Positions 44,168-56,495 of a DNA stretch of 64,000 bases are shown here, one piece after another. The stretch is from Onchocerca volvulus. Taxonomy: Eukaryota > Nematoda > Chromadorea > Rhabditida > Onchocercidae. Below the pieces are notes generated by a model. That model was not told where the DNA came from and did not search any database. It worked only from the letters and a program-made list of their open reading frames with translations. A program made the translations under genes and the position numbers. The stretch is from the NCBI GenBank assembly GCA_000499405.2, contig HG738139.1:7712616-7776615 (forward strand), given 5' to 3'. How positions within the stretch are numbered: position 1 is the first letter of the stretch; every line of letters begins with the position of its first letter.

Positions 44168-47026
44168 TCAGCATGAAGTCATGAAACGATTTGGATAGAA
44201 AGTAAGACCTTCAACAGTATCATCACGGCAGAGCTTCGCTTGAGCCTCTGCTGCAAGCAACCTTAAAAATAATTCGATGAGTTTACAAGTTACAGTGTAA
44301 AATTTTTCTAGAATAAGCATCTATGCATAATTTGTAGCAAAACGCGAATTTCTAATTAATTTATCCATAAATTTTTTTTATTGTACACCATCATATCAAC
44401 CCCATTGATACATAGCAGTAAGCATTTGGATATGTTACAGATCCGGAAATTTCTGGTTCCATTAATTGCCAACTGCAAACTTTGAAAAGAAGAGAATCAG
44501 TATTCCAAAGAAATACTGCCAACCATTAATCTGAATAACCTACCCATTAGTACAAAGTCTGCAGCATCCCAAAACAGTAAAAAAGATCTTACCTTTCCTT
44601 CGCAAGGATGACTGTGATACCGAGACACTTGGCAAGTTTGGTAGCATTACAAGTACCCATAGCCGTTACTAATTCCGCAGTGCTCTCAACTGTGGTTTCT
44701 ACACTCATCTCTTTTAGCTGTATAACTATGACACCACTTTCAAAACGATTCAAACTGAAATAAATTTTTTCAATTTCTTGAATCATTTTTCTAATAAACT
44801 TTATATTACTGGTAGCCACACAGTTTTTGAAATGATGCATCAATATGCTTTTAATAGCTTACAGAAGAGGAAGTACGCCTCAGTATTTTTCTTTCATTTT
44901 ATTAGGAATTAACTTGATTGTTCTTCCAAGCTTAACCAAAAAGGGTTGTAAATCCACAAATAGATGAGATTGCAATAATTAACTTACGATATAGGTAAAT
45001 TTATTTGTTCCAACATTTGACATGCATTTAAAATGTCTTCTGGTGATAAGAGCTCTAAACCACGAGCTCTGTTGACACGACAATAAACATCTGATAAAGT
45101 CATCATACCACCGCATTCCTAGAGAATACAAAACCATAGTACCGTAATATGTTGAATATATTTGGAAAGGCAATGTAGTGTCTACATCAAAAACTTGAAG
45201 TATCGAACCTTAAGAGGAGTATATAACACAACAGCCAATTCTTCTGCAAGTTTTTTGTAGTATTCAGCACTGCTACCAAATGCTGACTTTGTCACCGGAT
45301 CACTAACGCCCAAACTAAGCAAGTAGGTTTTGAAGCGTACAGTCTGAAATTGAAGAAGACTGTATGTTCAGATACATTGAAATGAAAAATAAAATTGAAG
45401 ATGGGACTCACTAACTTCATCATCAGTTATCTCTCCTTTCTTTGCTCGCAACTTATCAGTGATAGCCTTCGAAAGAGAAACCATCTCTCGCGCATATTCC
45501 ATCAAACGATTCATATCTTCGAAAGCCTAAATCAAAGTCTACTTCATCTAAATTGAGAAAATATTGCAATAATTTTCTTATTATGTAATGAACACAGTGC
45601 AGTACCTGGCTTATGCTTTCATGAGTGCGATGATGATTTTCAGCAAGTCTTTTTTCAATGCCTGCGATACCTACGGCTCTTGGCATCACAGCATTACTGT
45701 TCCGTAACTGAAATATGAAACATTAGCCACAAATCGTAAAATGAAGACAATTTCGTTTATTTAAAAACTATTTTTTATTTACAATCAATTTCTAGCTAAA
45801 TATACTTTCTTAACTGAATCCAACTTAAGTTCTCATTCCTTCAAGTTTTTAAAGCTAATATCTCAATTAGTAACAAACTGCTTTAACTCAGATGAATAAA
45901 TTTCAAGAAATATTAGAGTATACAGCAATAGTGCTTGACATTGAGCATCCAGAAGGTGTTCGTCCCCACATATTCATTCCCAGCGCTTCCTTGTATTTTT
46001 CAAAAAACTGCAAAAGCAAATACTCAGGTAAAATGAAGAAAGTCAAAATAATAACTCAGAAACCTAAATCGAAAAAAATTGTCCGACAAACTCCACCACA
46101 TTCAAAAGACTCCTGCTATGTCGTTATAATACTTTAATCCAAATAGGATAGAATAGCTTCCTATTTTAAAAAAATTTGGAAAAGGTTTTAAATCCCAACG
46201 AAATCAAGAAATTTCTAAAAAGTGATACTGTTCCCCACAATAACCAAAACCTCCTATCATAAATGGACAAGGCATACTGAATAACATATTTTCCGAAAAC
46301 GACTTATTTGCTGAGATGTAGCAGGCATTCATATAAGAAATAGAAATCATATGAATTTACACCTCGTCTTCTCCACCATTTCGAAAAACAAGGCGAATAT
46401 AATTGAAAAGAGAAGAAGAGAATGGGCCTCGCTGCTGCCCCGATGGTTTAGGATGTAACGAGAGGATGATTTTGCCACCTCGACGGAACACCGATTTATG
46501 GTGCTTCTCAATACCAGCTACTAATGAATGATGTAAGATCAGGCGACAGTCCTGTAAGAACAAGATTAGATGGAATTTTGTAAATCATGATCTTTTTTAG
46601 TGATAAGAAATTAAAACATTCACAGTTTGGTAATAAAAAATTTAAATATTCATAAGAGAGCAGTTCTGAAGAGAGAAATTTGACCACAATTATCAGAAAG
46701 TCATATATTCCCTAAGGATATACTTTCAAAGTGCAAAAGAACAGAAGGGAAAACACAAAACAGTTTGAAAGAGGAAATGCAGTGCTTACCGGATCATTGG
46801 AATCAGCCCAGATAATACGATGCAATGTTAGGGAAGCAGTTCCCTGCTCATACGTTGTCTGAAATTACTCAAGGTTTTATAATTATTTAATTTTTTTCAA
46901 AGAAAATACCACAGAAGATTTAATAATTACCTGTTTCACATCGCCGTCATATATACCTACGTGACCGCTTTGGATGATTATATCTTCCATATACTCTCCT
47001 GGTTGATACCATGTCAACCTGTCCAT
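44168..47026 (-). CDS. vps-36: VPS36, ESCRT-II subunit
   Basis: Endosomal ESCRT-II subunit that binds phosphoinositide and ubiquitin through an N-terminal GLUE domain and passes ubiquitylated cargo to ESCRT-III. Ten exons: 46931-47026, 46790-46858, 46363-46551, 45924-46007, 45606-45707, 45416-45526, 45209-45343, 44988-45118, 44593-44754, 44168-44261; 390 residues, close to human (about 386). Residues 1-118 form the GLUE domain, beginning [19 protein letters not shown] and including [14 protein letters not shown] and [12 protein letters not shown]. The EAP30-type winged-helix part starts near [18 protein letters not shown] and includes [18 protein letters not shown]. All junctions are GT-AG and in frame. 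The start codon lies five bases after GTCGCAG, a likely trans-splice acceptor. No zinc-finger insertion as in yeast is present, as in animals generally. Confidence 0.95.
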
Positions 47027-47708
47027 TATATCTGCGACGAGATCAATAATATGACATCACATACCACGCAAACCTGCATCAGATACACAAACCGGCATTT
47101 TTACCAAAAGCTGGTTGGAATATAACGCGGTTTTTAAATGAAAACATTCTAATACAGTGGGTTTTTCTCCAAGTTTTAAATGTACAATTGGAATTTTCGT
47201 GCAAATGCGAGTTTTTCCGGATGCTTCTCAAGTATTTACATACTGAAGAATGGGATGAAATTTAAACATATTTGATACATTGTTATGCAATAAAAACTCA
47301 TAAAAACATACGTGATGAATTACGTGACAATACCACACTTTTAGTACTCGTTGGAACAGTTACTTGACATTCTATATTATTCTATTGAAAAAAAAACCTA
47401 TTCAAATCAATTATCCATATTCTTAGAAACTTGAAATCTGAATATGATTAATCTGACTATTAGGATATTCGGGAAACCGTATTGAAAATTGGGACTGAAT
47501 TTTTGTAAGTCAGTAAAACTACGAGAAGTAGGGGATTGTTGCTTTAAGTCTCCAGAAGTTATGTAAATTAAAAATTAATGAATTATGATAAGCTGATCAT
47601 CATCTGTATTATTCATATGAACGTTTCGTTAAGCGAGTGGAAAATTCGACGATCATTTTCAAATGAGATTTTAAAGCAGATTACAATTTCAACTCTGATA
47701 TTTCAAGG

Positions 47709-47876
47709 ATGAATCTTTTCCTATACATTTTAATTCTTCTCTCGAACCTATTTGTAGCTATCGTCTGCGCACGAAATCATTTCACAGCTTCAAGATTAAA
47801 AAAAACTGTTCGGAACGACGCCGGAAGAGGGAGTAATGGTCAAATTGCGATTCATTCTGAAGAAAAAATATATTAG
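47709..47876 (+). CDS. candidate 55-residue secreted peptide
   Basis: The frame begins MNLFLYILILLSNLFVAIVC, a textbook signal peptide with a likely cleavage after VCA, followed by a basic and polar tail that contains LKK and RNDAGRGSNG. The ATG comes one base after TTTCAAG. The mature part would be only about 33 residues. No GKR-type amidation site or cysteine framework is present, and no family is recognised. The signal peptide is the only strong evidence; a chance hydrophobic frame is possible in AT-rich DNA. Confidence 0.3.
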   Translation: MNLFLYILILLSNLFVAIVCARNHFTASRLKKTVRNDAGRGSNGQIAIHSEEKIY

Positions 47877-48027
47877 CTTGTTTAGCTCACACAATGTGCT
47901 CAAGTAATCTTGTTCTTATCTTTCAAAAAAATTCATTGTTTCGTAACCTGATAAAAACAAATTTGTGTTGATTTCTGGAAATAATACTATTATATAAATT
48001 CTTCAAGAAAAACCGGAAGAAAAATCA

Positions 48028-48234
48028 ATGGTCAAACTTCAACCATCTCGAGGGAAAAGAAATGTGTTAGCAAAGACATTTATTTATCCATCTTGCTATT
48101 GGCAAATATTTCCACCTTTGGTTAATTTCATTGCTTTATGCGTCATCATCGCTCTTTACATCGCCATTCATGCAATTTTTTATGTTTATTCGACCATAAT
48201 TCAGAAAATCCAGAAAAAACAGCAAAATTTTTAA
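48028..48234 (+). CDS. candidate 68-residue single-pass membrane peptide
   Basis: The frame starts MVKLQPSRGKRNVLAKTF, a basic N-terminus, followed by a hydrophobic stretch from about residue 28 to 55 (including VNFIALCVIIALYIAIHAIF) and a basic, Gln-rich end. The layout is that of a small one-pass membrane protein with no signal peptidase site. No family is recognised. It partly resembles the segment just upstream at 47790-47876 at the DNA level, so the two may be diverged duplicates in different frames. Confidence 0.25.
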   Translation: MVKLQPSRGKRNVLAKTFIYPSCYWQIFPPLVNFIALCVIIALYIAIHAIFYVYSTIIQKIQKKQQNF

Positions 48235-48409
48235 AAAAAGACAAGAGATTTACAGCATTAATTTTACATACTCAGCTTTCAGCAATGTTTTGTCTCAATA
48301 ATTTTATGCTCAACATAAAAAATATTCACAATGTACCATGTAAGTGTATATAAATATTAACAAATCATTTGCGCAGAATTTAATTACACTTTGCAAGAGA
48401 CAAATTCAG

Positions 48410-49747
48410 TTACATGATACTTCTCTGTATAACATCAGGAATCTCTCCTCTATGATCCTTAAGCATTGGCCTAGCTTCGTATGTTGTGATGCATACCTGA
48501 AAGAACGATTATAAGTTTATAGATCTTACATGATTATAAATATAGTATTCACTGAATGGCAATTAATAAAAAAATCAAACAAAACAAGTTATACCTTCAG
48601 TTTATCTTTTTCAGTGATTTATGAGTTATAACATTCGATGTGAACTCATACTATTTCTACTATTGAAAGCACGCTTCATGAAAAAAACAAGTCATCCCAA
48701 AATGATCTGTTCAAGATTCAATTATAAAATGAAAGTTGATGTACTATGACCTACCTGTTGTCTTATATCTTCAATATACTCTCCACGCAAACCAATATAG
48801 TAAATCCGAGTTTTGCTTTCGCCAAAATTAGTTGGAAAATGTAAACTGAGATGTGTTACATTCGAGAATTTCGATGCTTTCAGAGGGTAATCTATTTGTG
48901 CATTAATGTCCTGTTTCAGTGAAAATTCTTGATCAGCTTCCACAGCCATCGCTTCAAATGACATCTAAAAAACATAATATACTCAAAAATGAAGATATGT
49001 TCACTTCTGACAAATAAAAAACCGAAACATCAACTAAAAACAACCAGACCTTTTTCCTATCTAACCACAAAGAAAGTCTCCAAATAAACTTACTGATGGT
49101 CGATCTTTGTAAAGTCGTATGTGTGATGGATGAGTACCATCTAAATCGCCAGTCAGCACAAGACCAGTTAATTTTACATGTCCTTTGAATGGTACATTGA
49201 ATAGTAACTCCTCATCAACATCGCTTTCTACATGAATAGTCCTGAAAGTTATCAAATAAAAATCGCATCAATCACTCTTTCATATTAGTATAGCTGCAGC
49301 AGCTTTATTGCATTCTATACACTAATATTTTTGCTTGTTATAACAAACACAGAATTCTATGTTTTCCAATACAGACATTGTGCTAGAAACCCACCTATCC
49401 AATCGGTCCTCCCATTTCTTGAAAATCATTGCGCCAGAACCTTCAATTGCTTCATTCAGTACTACTACCTGCAATATACTTTTTGCTATTATTTGAAGCA
49501 AGCACATGAAGAAAACAAGCAATGAAGTGTCTTTCCAACGCCAAATGTACAATTTTGTATATCAGATGCACAGTACACTTGTATTCACAAATATAAAAAT
49601 TTGAAAGAATATTTAACAGCACTGAAGGGTTTTACAATAAAAAATCACCTTTTGGAGATCAATGTAAGAATTTATCGTATAACGCATTCCTTCGTCTTTT
49701 CGCTCAAAATTAATGACTTCATTTGCGCAATGACAATTAGAATTCAT
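48410..49747 (-). CDS. PITH-domain protein (PITHD1 homologue)
   Basis: Small conserved eukaryotic protein carrying the domain that in TXNL1 binds the 26S proteasome; PITHD1 has been reported to act at the proteasome and in cell differentiation in mammals. Five exons: 49649-49747, 49395-49468, 49094-49241, 48755-48964, 48410-48496; 205 residues (human about 211). Conserved blocks include LNEAIEGSGAMIFKKWEDR, ESDVDEELLFNVPFKG, HPSHIRLYKDRPSMSFE and IYYIGLRGEYIEDIRQQ. The ATG lies four bases after TTTTTGCAG, a strong trans-splice acceptor. There is no thioredoxin domain, so it is the PITHD1 type and not TXNL1. It sits between cyclin Y and VPS36 on the same strand. Confidence 0.93.
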
Positions 49748-50491
49748 GATGCTGCAAAAATCAACTTCATCAATCTTGAGAACTGATAGAAAATATCTGA
49801 ATGATGATCACCATAAAGCTGCAAGTATCATTCGGTGCGGAAACGTGCATCGAATACAAACTTAATTTCATAATTTCCCATACAAAGATAATTCATTAGA
49901 ATCGACTGGCAAACAATTAGAGTACTTTCAATAAAAATCTATAAGAAATAGTTAACATGTACACCATTTACTCTGCGAATTTTGGCCTATTATATATGAA
50001 AAAACAAAATAATGAATAAATATTATTTTAGTAATGAGAGGTGTTAAACACACAGCAATAAATAGAATAAAAAGAGAATTATGTAACGCATACCAAGGAA
50101 GAAGTACAGGAAGACGCTTATACCGGGCAATGATTATCAGTCTTACAGTAATTGTTCTAGATTATTACACAATAAAGTTATAACAAAATAATCCTGGGAG
50201 GATGCAGATTAACGAAATATGAAATGGCATCTGCTTCTTCAAAAAACAACAGAACAAAAGCATCATAACATCATCTATTACGTACATATTGATATGTGAA
50301 ACAGTGTACTGTTACCATTATCTTGAAACAATTAAATGTTAATCTAAAATAAGGAATAATTGCATTTATAGCAAAACTCAGTAGGTGTGATCTTTCTTGT
50401 CATAAATCTTTTAAGGAATTTTCATTTCAAAATTATATTCTAAAGTTCTTCGCAGAATATCCTACACAACAATGAGAGGAAAAATAAAATA
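49748..50491. other. gap between cyclin Y stop and PITH start
   Basis: This 0.74 kb lies between two minus-strand genes and is AT-rich without a credible coding frame. It would hold the cyclin Y 3' region and the PITH upstream region, ending in the acceptor four bases before the PITH start codon. Confidence 0.5.
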
Positions 50492-53227
50492 TCACGATAT
50501 GACAACTGGAGTATGGTTTTCCCTGATCAATAATTTCTCAGCCGAAAAACTTTTTCGATGCATAATTCGTAAATCCGGTTGTAGTTTGTCCTCGTAGATT
50601 CGACTGAGTGCCTATAAAAATCGATAAATAGTAATTTATGACTGAGAAACTCGTTAAATAATATTTTTTAAATTAAAATGATCCTAAGTTGACCTATTCA
50701 GATGAACAAATACTATTCACCATGGTATACGATCGTTCAGTGCAACGTTTTTCCGATATAATGGAATTTCATGTCAGATATTTGCTTTAAGATCTAATAG
50801 ACTCACTATATATAATCTGTCTATCACAGCATTGTTTGTATCACTCTGATAATTACATTTTGATGCGTAATAAACAGTGAAGCAAATTCGAACCTCTAGT
50901 TTCCTCGCCCGTTCTTTATATAATGGTTGCAGTGGTAATTGTAGATCGTTCGCCATGGCCAATGTTCTTAATTCGTAATAATACTTGGCATATACAGAAC
51001 TTGGGACATTAATATTGAACTCTAAACACTCTAAAAACTGCCTCTCCAATTCGTTCCTGCAACAGTTTTACTTCTAAGTTAACAAAGACATATATATATT
51101 TGTACTAAAGATTTTTTATAATACCTATAAAACTTACATGTCATCAACATTAGTATCTTTTAAAATTTGGCAATAATCAACATTCCAGACAGCCTGATCA
51201 TCCCATACTTTCGAAGCAAGCATAATGGCTCCTAATACTACTCGACGCCAATTTGACGGGCACAAATCCATTTCAGCATAATTCAACAACCGTTCCACAT
51301 ATACCTGACAGTAAATTAGATAAAACGCTTTTAATGTAATATCTGTTTATGCTTAAACAACATCTCATCTAAGCGAAGAGATACTAAATAAAGTACATAC
51401 CAAAGTGATTATTGCACACTCGGCTGTTAACTGAGCAGCATGAAAAAGGGTCCTGATAAAACGATATATTTGCCGATGATCTGGATCTCTCGACATCATT
51501 TCGATTGGAATCGGATCCCTCTAAAATTATTGTATCTTACGAAAACTCAAAATAAAGATTACTGATCACTTGAGAAAATATGCCACAGCATATTTCTGAT
51601 TTCTTCTACACCTATAAAAAATTCAGAGAATTATATGTATGAATGAGTATTATTCGGTTTAAGTATGCATGTCCTGTCATACGCATTGTTCCATATCAAG
51701 TAAGATGCTTAAGTCAATTTAACGATATCTAAATGATATCTCAATCTATCGAGATATGAGACAACATCAAGTCATATTTTAGTTTAGTTTACATCTCCTT
51801 AGCTTCCACTGGTCTCATGTGATCTGATAAGAAAGTGAGAAAAAACACCCTACCGTGATTGGATGCAATCGTTCTTCAAAAATTTCCATCAACCTCTCAT
51901 GAGCACGATTTTTTCGATTTACAATGTGGTAATAAATAGCTAATGAGATACATTTGATTGTATTTTTCAAATTTGGCTGCGAAATAGTCGAGTCATCAAG
52001 AAATATTGTGGAACAACTGTTCGACTTTTGTAACGGCAACATGACAGTCGTTAAGCTCTGCGCATCCAGGACATAGAACGAACGACGATTATCCTTCACT
52101 AAACATCAGATTACAACCATGCATATTTGAGGACCGAAAAAACTTCTATTCATTAGCAAATTCTAGTCAGGTTTTGCAATGTTTATTACGATACTAGCAG
52201 TAGCGTTATTAATAATCATTTGCCTCCCTAATCAATCAAGCTCTGTGACACTGCTTGGGGTTAAGCTTTATTTATAATTAGCTCTATATTAAACAGAATA
52301 AATGAAGTTTTATTTCCTATATTAGGACAAGAAAATTAGCAAAGAAACCACTACAAGTAAAAAATAGGATCTGTCTATATCAGCTAAATAATTAAGTTGT
52401 CAATGGCAATTGTATAAAATACAAAGCCAAAATTAAATTCCTTGATAAAAATCAAACAGCAGCCAAGGCTCCAAGAGTCAAAGTTAACTTCAAATACTGA
52501 ACTTAAACAATAAATAGCAATTGTTGTAATAATAGAACAAACTAACACTTCATTTCACTTCGGCTTCGTTCCATAAATGTTGGCTTAACCATCGGTTGCG
52601 TTGATGGATCTTCACCAATCTCTTAAAATCGACATGTCTGTTTATGACCACGATATTCATACTTTAAGATAGAATGGAATTTGTTTAAAAATTAATTTTA
52701 AAAGCAATATTCACTTACCATCAGGTAGCTCCCTTTCACTAATATGAGGAAGAAAATTAGTTGAAGTATCTTCTCTCGGAAATATCTGATTCACATACTA
52801 AAAGAGTACTTTTTATTAATCGTTTGTATGTTAAGAGCAAACAAGAAATACTAGAACATTTAGTAAAACTCTGGGTAGGAACTAATAATGCCAAGTGTCA
52901 TTACTAGTTTCAATTCAAAATCGAAAATCTGAATCTTGTGATTTGTCACCGGGTGATTTGATACATAGAATGTATAAACAGTTCTGGAAATTTAACATAT
53001 GTTAAGTTTTCGTAGCAGTGAGCGCGAAGTAACAAGTCAGCAGTAATGAATTTCTTGTGCTGACACTATCTTCAAGTAACTTTCATTTATATTATAATAG
53101 CCTGCGATATTCTCGCCAGATTCAAGAAACTAACCTCGTGGTTGGCCTGTTGCTTGCCATCGTACATAACCTCTTTGCTTCTTGCAACAGATGAAGAGTC
53201 TTGCAAACAGCATAATGCGTTCCCCAT
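50492..53227 (-). CDS. cyy-1: cyclin Y (CCNY), membrane-anchored cyclin
   Basis: Partner of CDK14/16-type PCTAIRE kinases at the plasma membrane; it acts in Wnt co-receptor phosphorylation and, in C. elegans (cyy-1), in synapse remodelling and presynaptic transport. Eight exons: 53135-53227, 52719-52797, 52559-52621, 51854-52098, 51401-51520, 51138-51304, 50894-51056, 50492-50611; 349 residues (human 341). The N-terminus MGNALCC carries the glycine and cysteines expected for myristoylation and palmitoylation. The block [18 protein letters not shown] is typical of the family. The cyclin box spans about 160-310, with [20 protein letters not shown] and [20 protein letters not shown] likely trans-splice acceptor (CACTTAG) lies four bases before ATG. 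The end of exon 3 is the least certain junction, because a second GT ten bases downstream breaks the frame. Confidence 0.95.
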
Positions 53228-54228
53228 CAGACTAAGTGATTTACGAGAATCCAATGTTTAAGCGATTTATTTCTTTCATCATATTTCTCTTATCATCTTT
53301 AATAAATAAGTCACTTATGATATGATAAGTTACCTTCCTTTCATGAATAAAACCCAATCAAACAGTTAATGATGTTGCATAATTTTATCTGAAAGATATA
53401 ATTTTGCGGCAAAATAGAACTATGAAGTTCTATGCCCAATTCACCAACCTTATTGTTATTATAGCATGACGTATCTGAGGAAGCGAATTTTCATTGTTGT
53501 CTTTGTTTCAGTAAGTTACGGGGACGCGATTTAGAATGAGTGAAGAAAGAAATATGCGGAAATGCGATTGCACCTGTAAAGGCGGAAAAGAGAGGAAGGG
53601 TGGAGGGTGGGTGTTCACGTAACTTACGCAGCTCGCTTTGTTTATGATACACTGATTCATTTGCTAAGTATGCTAGCTGTGGAAGGAATGGATAGTTGAG
53701 ATATTTAGAAAGAATTATAAGTTATATATGGTTAGTGGAGAAAATGGTATCCTCGCAATGTCAGTCATAAGCGCAGAATTATTCTTTTAAAAATAGTTGA
53801 AGAACTCTGGACATTGATTAGCTGGCTTGTTGTTTAATTGAATTCATTGGATTGATAATAGGAACGCTCCATCGTTTTATGAAATGGCCATTTACCAGTG
53901 CGTGTATCGAAAAGAAAAAAAAGCTAGAGTCATTCCGATCTTATGAAAAGTCAAGTCGTTAATGGGTGCTTCGGTTTGCCATCATTATATGTTCCTTAAT
54001 AGATGATATCTTCTTCGGTTTATTTCTTACTGACAAACGTTCATTCTTCTGGTATCCTTGGGCATAATTCATATAGCTTTGCTCTCTCCGCTGTTTTATA
54101 TTCGTAGCATAACACTATCAATGCAGTCAGTTGCATCTCTAATAACGTATGATATACTGTAAAATATATTGTTATATACTCCATGAATTCAATAATTTGC
54201 ATTATTTGTAACAAAGTTTTTGAGGCGT
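53228..54228. other. divergent promoter region of cyclin Y and BRA-like genes
   Basis: The cyclin Y gene leaves to the left and the MYND gene to the right, so this 1 kb holds both promoters. A purine-rich stretch, GGCGGAAAAGAGAGGAAGGG at about 53580-53600, is GC-rich for the region. No TATA or other named site could be assigned. Confidence 0.45.
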
Positions 54229-55504
54229 ATGTTCGATGTTTTAGCTTTTTTAAAATCCAAAATGATGAATGATGGGAAGGATGTGCCTAAAGATGGCCGA
54301 AACCATCGTGCAGTTGAAGAAGGTATGATGGTTGTGGAAGCGGAAGGCGAAATGCATGATGATCATTGGGTATTAGATGATCGCATGAAGCGAATGATTA
54401 TGGATTTACAAAGACACTGGCTCACAGATTATCAGCAGTCCAGGGAGAAGTTATTGGTTGAGATGACTGAACGGGTAAGTATGAATCTCATTTTTTTAGT
54501 AGAATTATTATTGTTTAAAATAAAGAAACAAAATGTAATTTGGAGAGAAAAGTGTGAGTACAATTTTATTCGTTTGTTGATTCACGAAACTGGTTGTTTA
54601 GAAGTAGTCATGCTTACAATACGATAAGGAATTATTCTGTCTCAAAAAGCTTATAAGTAAAAGATTGTGCTTGCTGAAATTTAACATTTATTTCATGGAT
54701 TCGTCATTTATATTACAATGATGTAGTCGTTTTTTGAATGGAAGATTTAATAGATTTTCATTTACAAGACTAGTAATTAACTTTGGGGGAAATAATTAAG
54801 GAAAAAATTATCTGTTAAATGTGCATCTTTTCAGCTTCATCAAGAATTTCTTTCTGACCAACAAAAAATTAGAACCGAACTTCTCACGCAGTTCAAAGAT
54901 GAATTAGATACCACGAGGTTAGTGGTTATTGAATCTTCAATTATTTCCACTAATTGTGTTAAGCTTTTTCTGATGAAATTATATTTTTTGTTACAGAGCA
55001 GAACTGGAAGAAAAGTATCGCGAATCTTTGAAAGTTGAATTGGGCAAAATGGCTGAAAAACATAGAAAAGAAATATCAAGTATTAAGAAAAAACAGTGGT
55101 AAATTTTCTTACGATTTGCTATTGTTTCGGATGATTTGCTATTATTTTTGTCAGTTGTAGATTAAGTGGTGAGAATTAAAACTTCAGATATTTTCTGCTG
55201 TTATGTATTGAGGCGGAAGAAAACTTTGTGATATTGAGAAAGCTTAATGGTGAAGCTAGAAAGGCTGTGGAACTGGAAACATGTATTGTTCAGTTATTCT
55301 TTTAATAGATCAAATTGTTTAAATTAAAGGTGTTGGCAGTGCGAAGCAGAAGCTATTTATCACTGCTGTTGGAATACAGCTTATTGCAGTGTGGAATGTC
55401 AGCAAAGTCACTGGGCGACTCATCGGAAATTTTGTCGACGTAAAAAGCAGAATGCCAATACTCATCAGCAACAGCAACAGCAACAACAAAAGAATAATAA
55501 TTAA
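54229..55504 (+). CDS. bra: BS69/BRA-like MYND zinc-finger protein
   Basis: The C. elegans relatives BRA-1 and BRA-2 are short homologues of human ZMYND11 (BS69) that bind a BMP-type receptor and dampen TGF-beta signalling. Four exons: 54229-54474, 54835-54917, 54997-55098, 55330-55504; 201 residues. The N-terminal 140 residues are charged and helical ([37 protein letters not shown]), probably coiled coil. The MYND finger begins near residue 144: [19 protein letters not shown], then [16 protein letters not shown], with the full set of zinc ligands, close to the ZMYND11 finger. The protein ends in a run of seven glutamines and three asparagines. The chromatin-reading PHD, bromo and PWWP domains of ZMYND11 are absent. 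The start is the first ATG in an open frame after a stop at 54193; an upstream exon cannot be excluded. Confidence 0.88.
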
Positions 55505-56495
55505 TTAGTTTATGAAGCGGTTGTATTTTGAAAACAGGATTTCATTTCTTTGTTTTTGCCTAAATGGTTGTGAGGATCTCAAGAAAGTACTTCACTTGGG
55601 GATGTTTTTTTCTTTTTTTTTTTTTTCGAATTTACTATTTAAACTTTCTCTCTTCCACCGTTTTGTCTAACTGAATGCCTTGGAAACGAAAATTAATTTG
55701 TTATCTAATTTATTCGGCTGCGTACTCACTCTATGATTCCCATCACAATCTCAACCGTCTTGTAAGGGATAGAGTTGAATAACGAAAACAGTTCGCATCT
55801 TTTTCGTATATTTGTAGTTAATTTTTCCATCGCTACTTGTGGGATTCCTTGAAGTAACTTTTAGGCATTGATTGGTTGTGCATTTGTACAGATTATTGAT
55901 TATCTGTTGTACAATATATTCCGTAACACAGTATCATGCTTTGGCTGTTCTTCGGGTTATTAGTTATTGAAGACCCTAAGAGAATCATTATGAAAGCGTT
56001 GGTTTTTATTCTTATCAACAAAATCAATAATGAGAAAAGGAATTATTCATAAAAAAATTATTCATTATTTCTATGATCATCTCTTTGAATCTTAGTAACC
56101 AACCCTTATATCATAATAAAGTTGAAGAACATCGTTGTAACGTCTCCATCACTCGGTATTATTCCACTGATATCACCACTGATATCAAATTTACTAATGA
56201 TTTCTTGAGACAGTATGTAAAGTGATAAGAGTGTATGAGGAAAAAAAAAGGATTGAAAAAAGAAAAGAATGAAAAGGTTCTTATTCTAAACACTTCATCA
56301 CTTTTGCGAATTTCTTTACATTCGATGGAAAAGATTGAGGAATGAAGGAGTGGAAAACTGGCCAGCTGGCTGATGATAGTAATTTTTGGTGAACCTATCC
56401 ATTTCAGTGAATTTTTTTACTGAATTCGTGATACTGAAAAGCATTATCAGTGTTCTTTTTTGATTTTTAGTAGTATTTTCAGACAATAATATTGC
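55505..56495. other. gap between BRA-like and cytospin-like genes
   Basis: Both neighbours are on the plus strand. The gap is AT-rich with a long T run near 55610-55626 and should include the 3' untranslated region of the MYND gene. A short minus-strand frame at 56316-56546 has no domain and overlaps the next gene's start, so it is dismissed. Confidence 0.5.

Larger units (their letters stand above)
47027..48409. other. gap between PITH stop and VPS36 start
   Basis: This 1.4 kb lies between two minus-strand genes. It holds two short plus-strand frames, 47709-47876 and 48028-48234, described separately. A segment around 47790-47876 and one around 48005-48065 share similar strings (CCGGAAGA, AATGGTCAAA, a final GTTAG or ATTAG), suggesting a diverged local duplication. 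Nothing else was recognised. Confidence 0.4.

Noticed and set aside
53222..53228. Apparent one-base frameshift at the cyclin Y start codon
   Set aside because: On recount the exon is 93 bases and ATG GGG AAC GCA reads in frame, giving MGNALCC; the shift came from miscounting.
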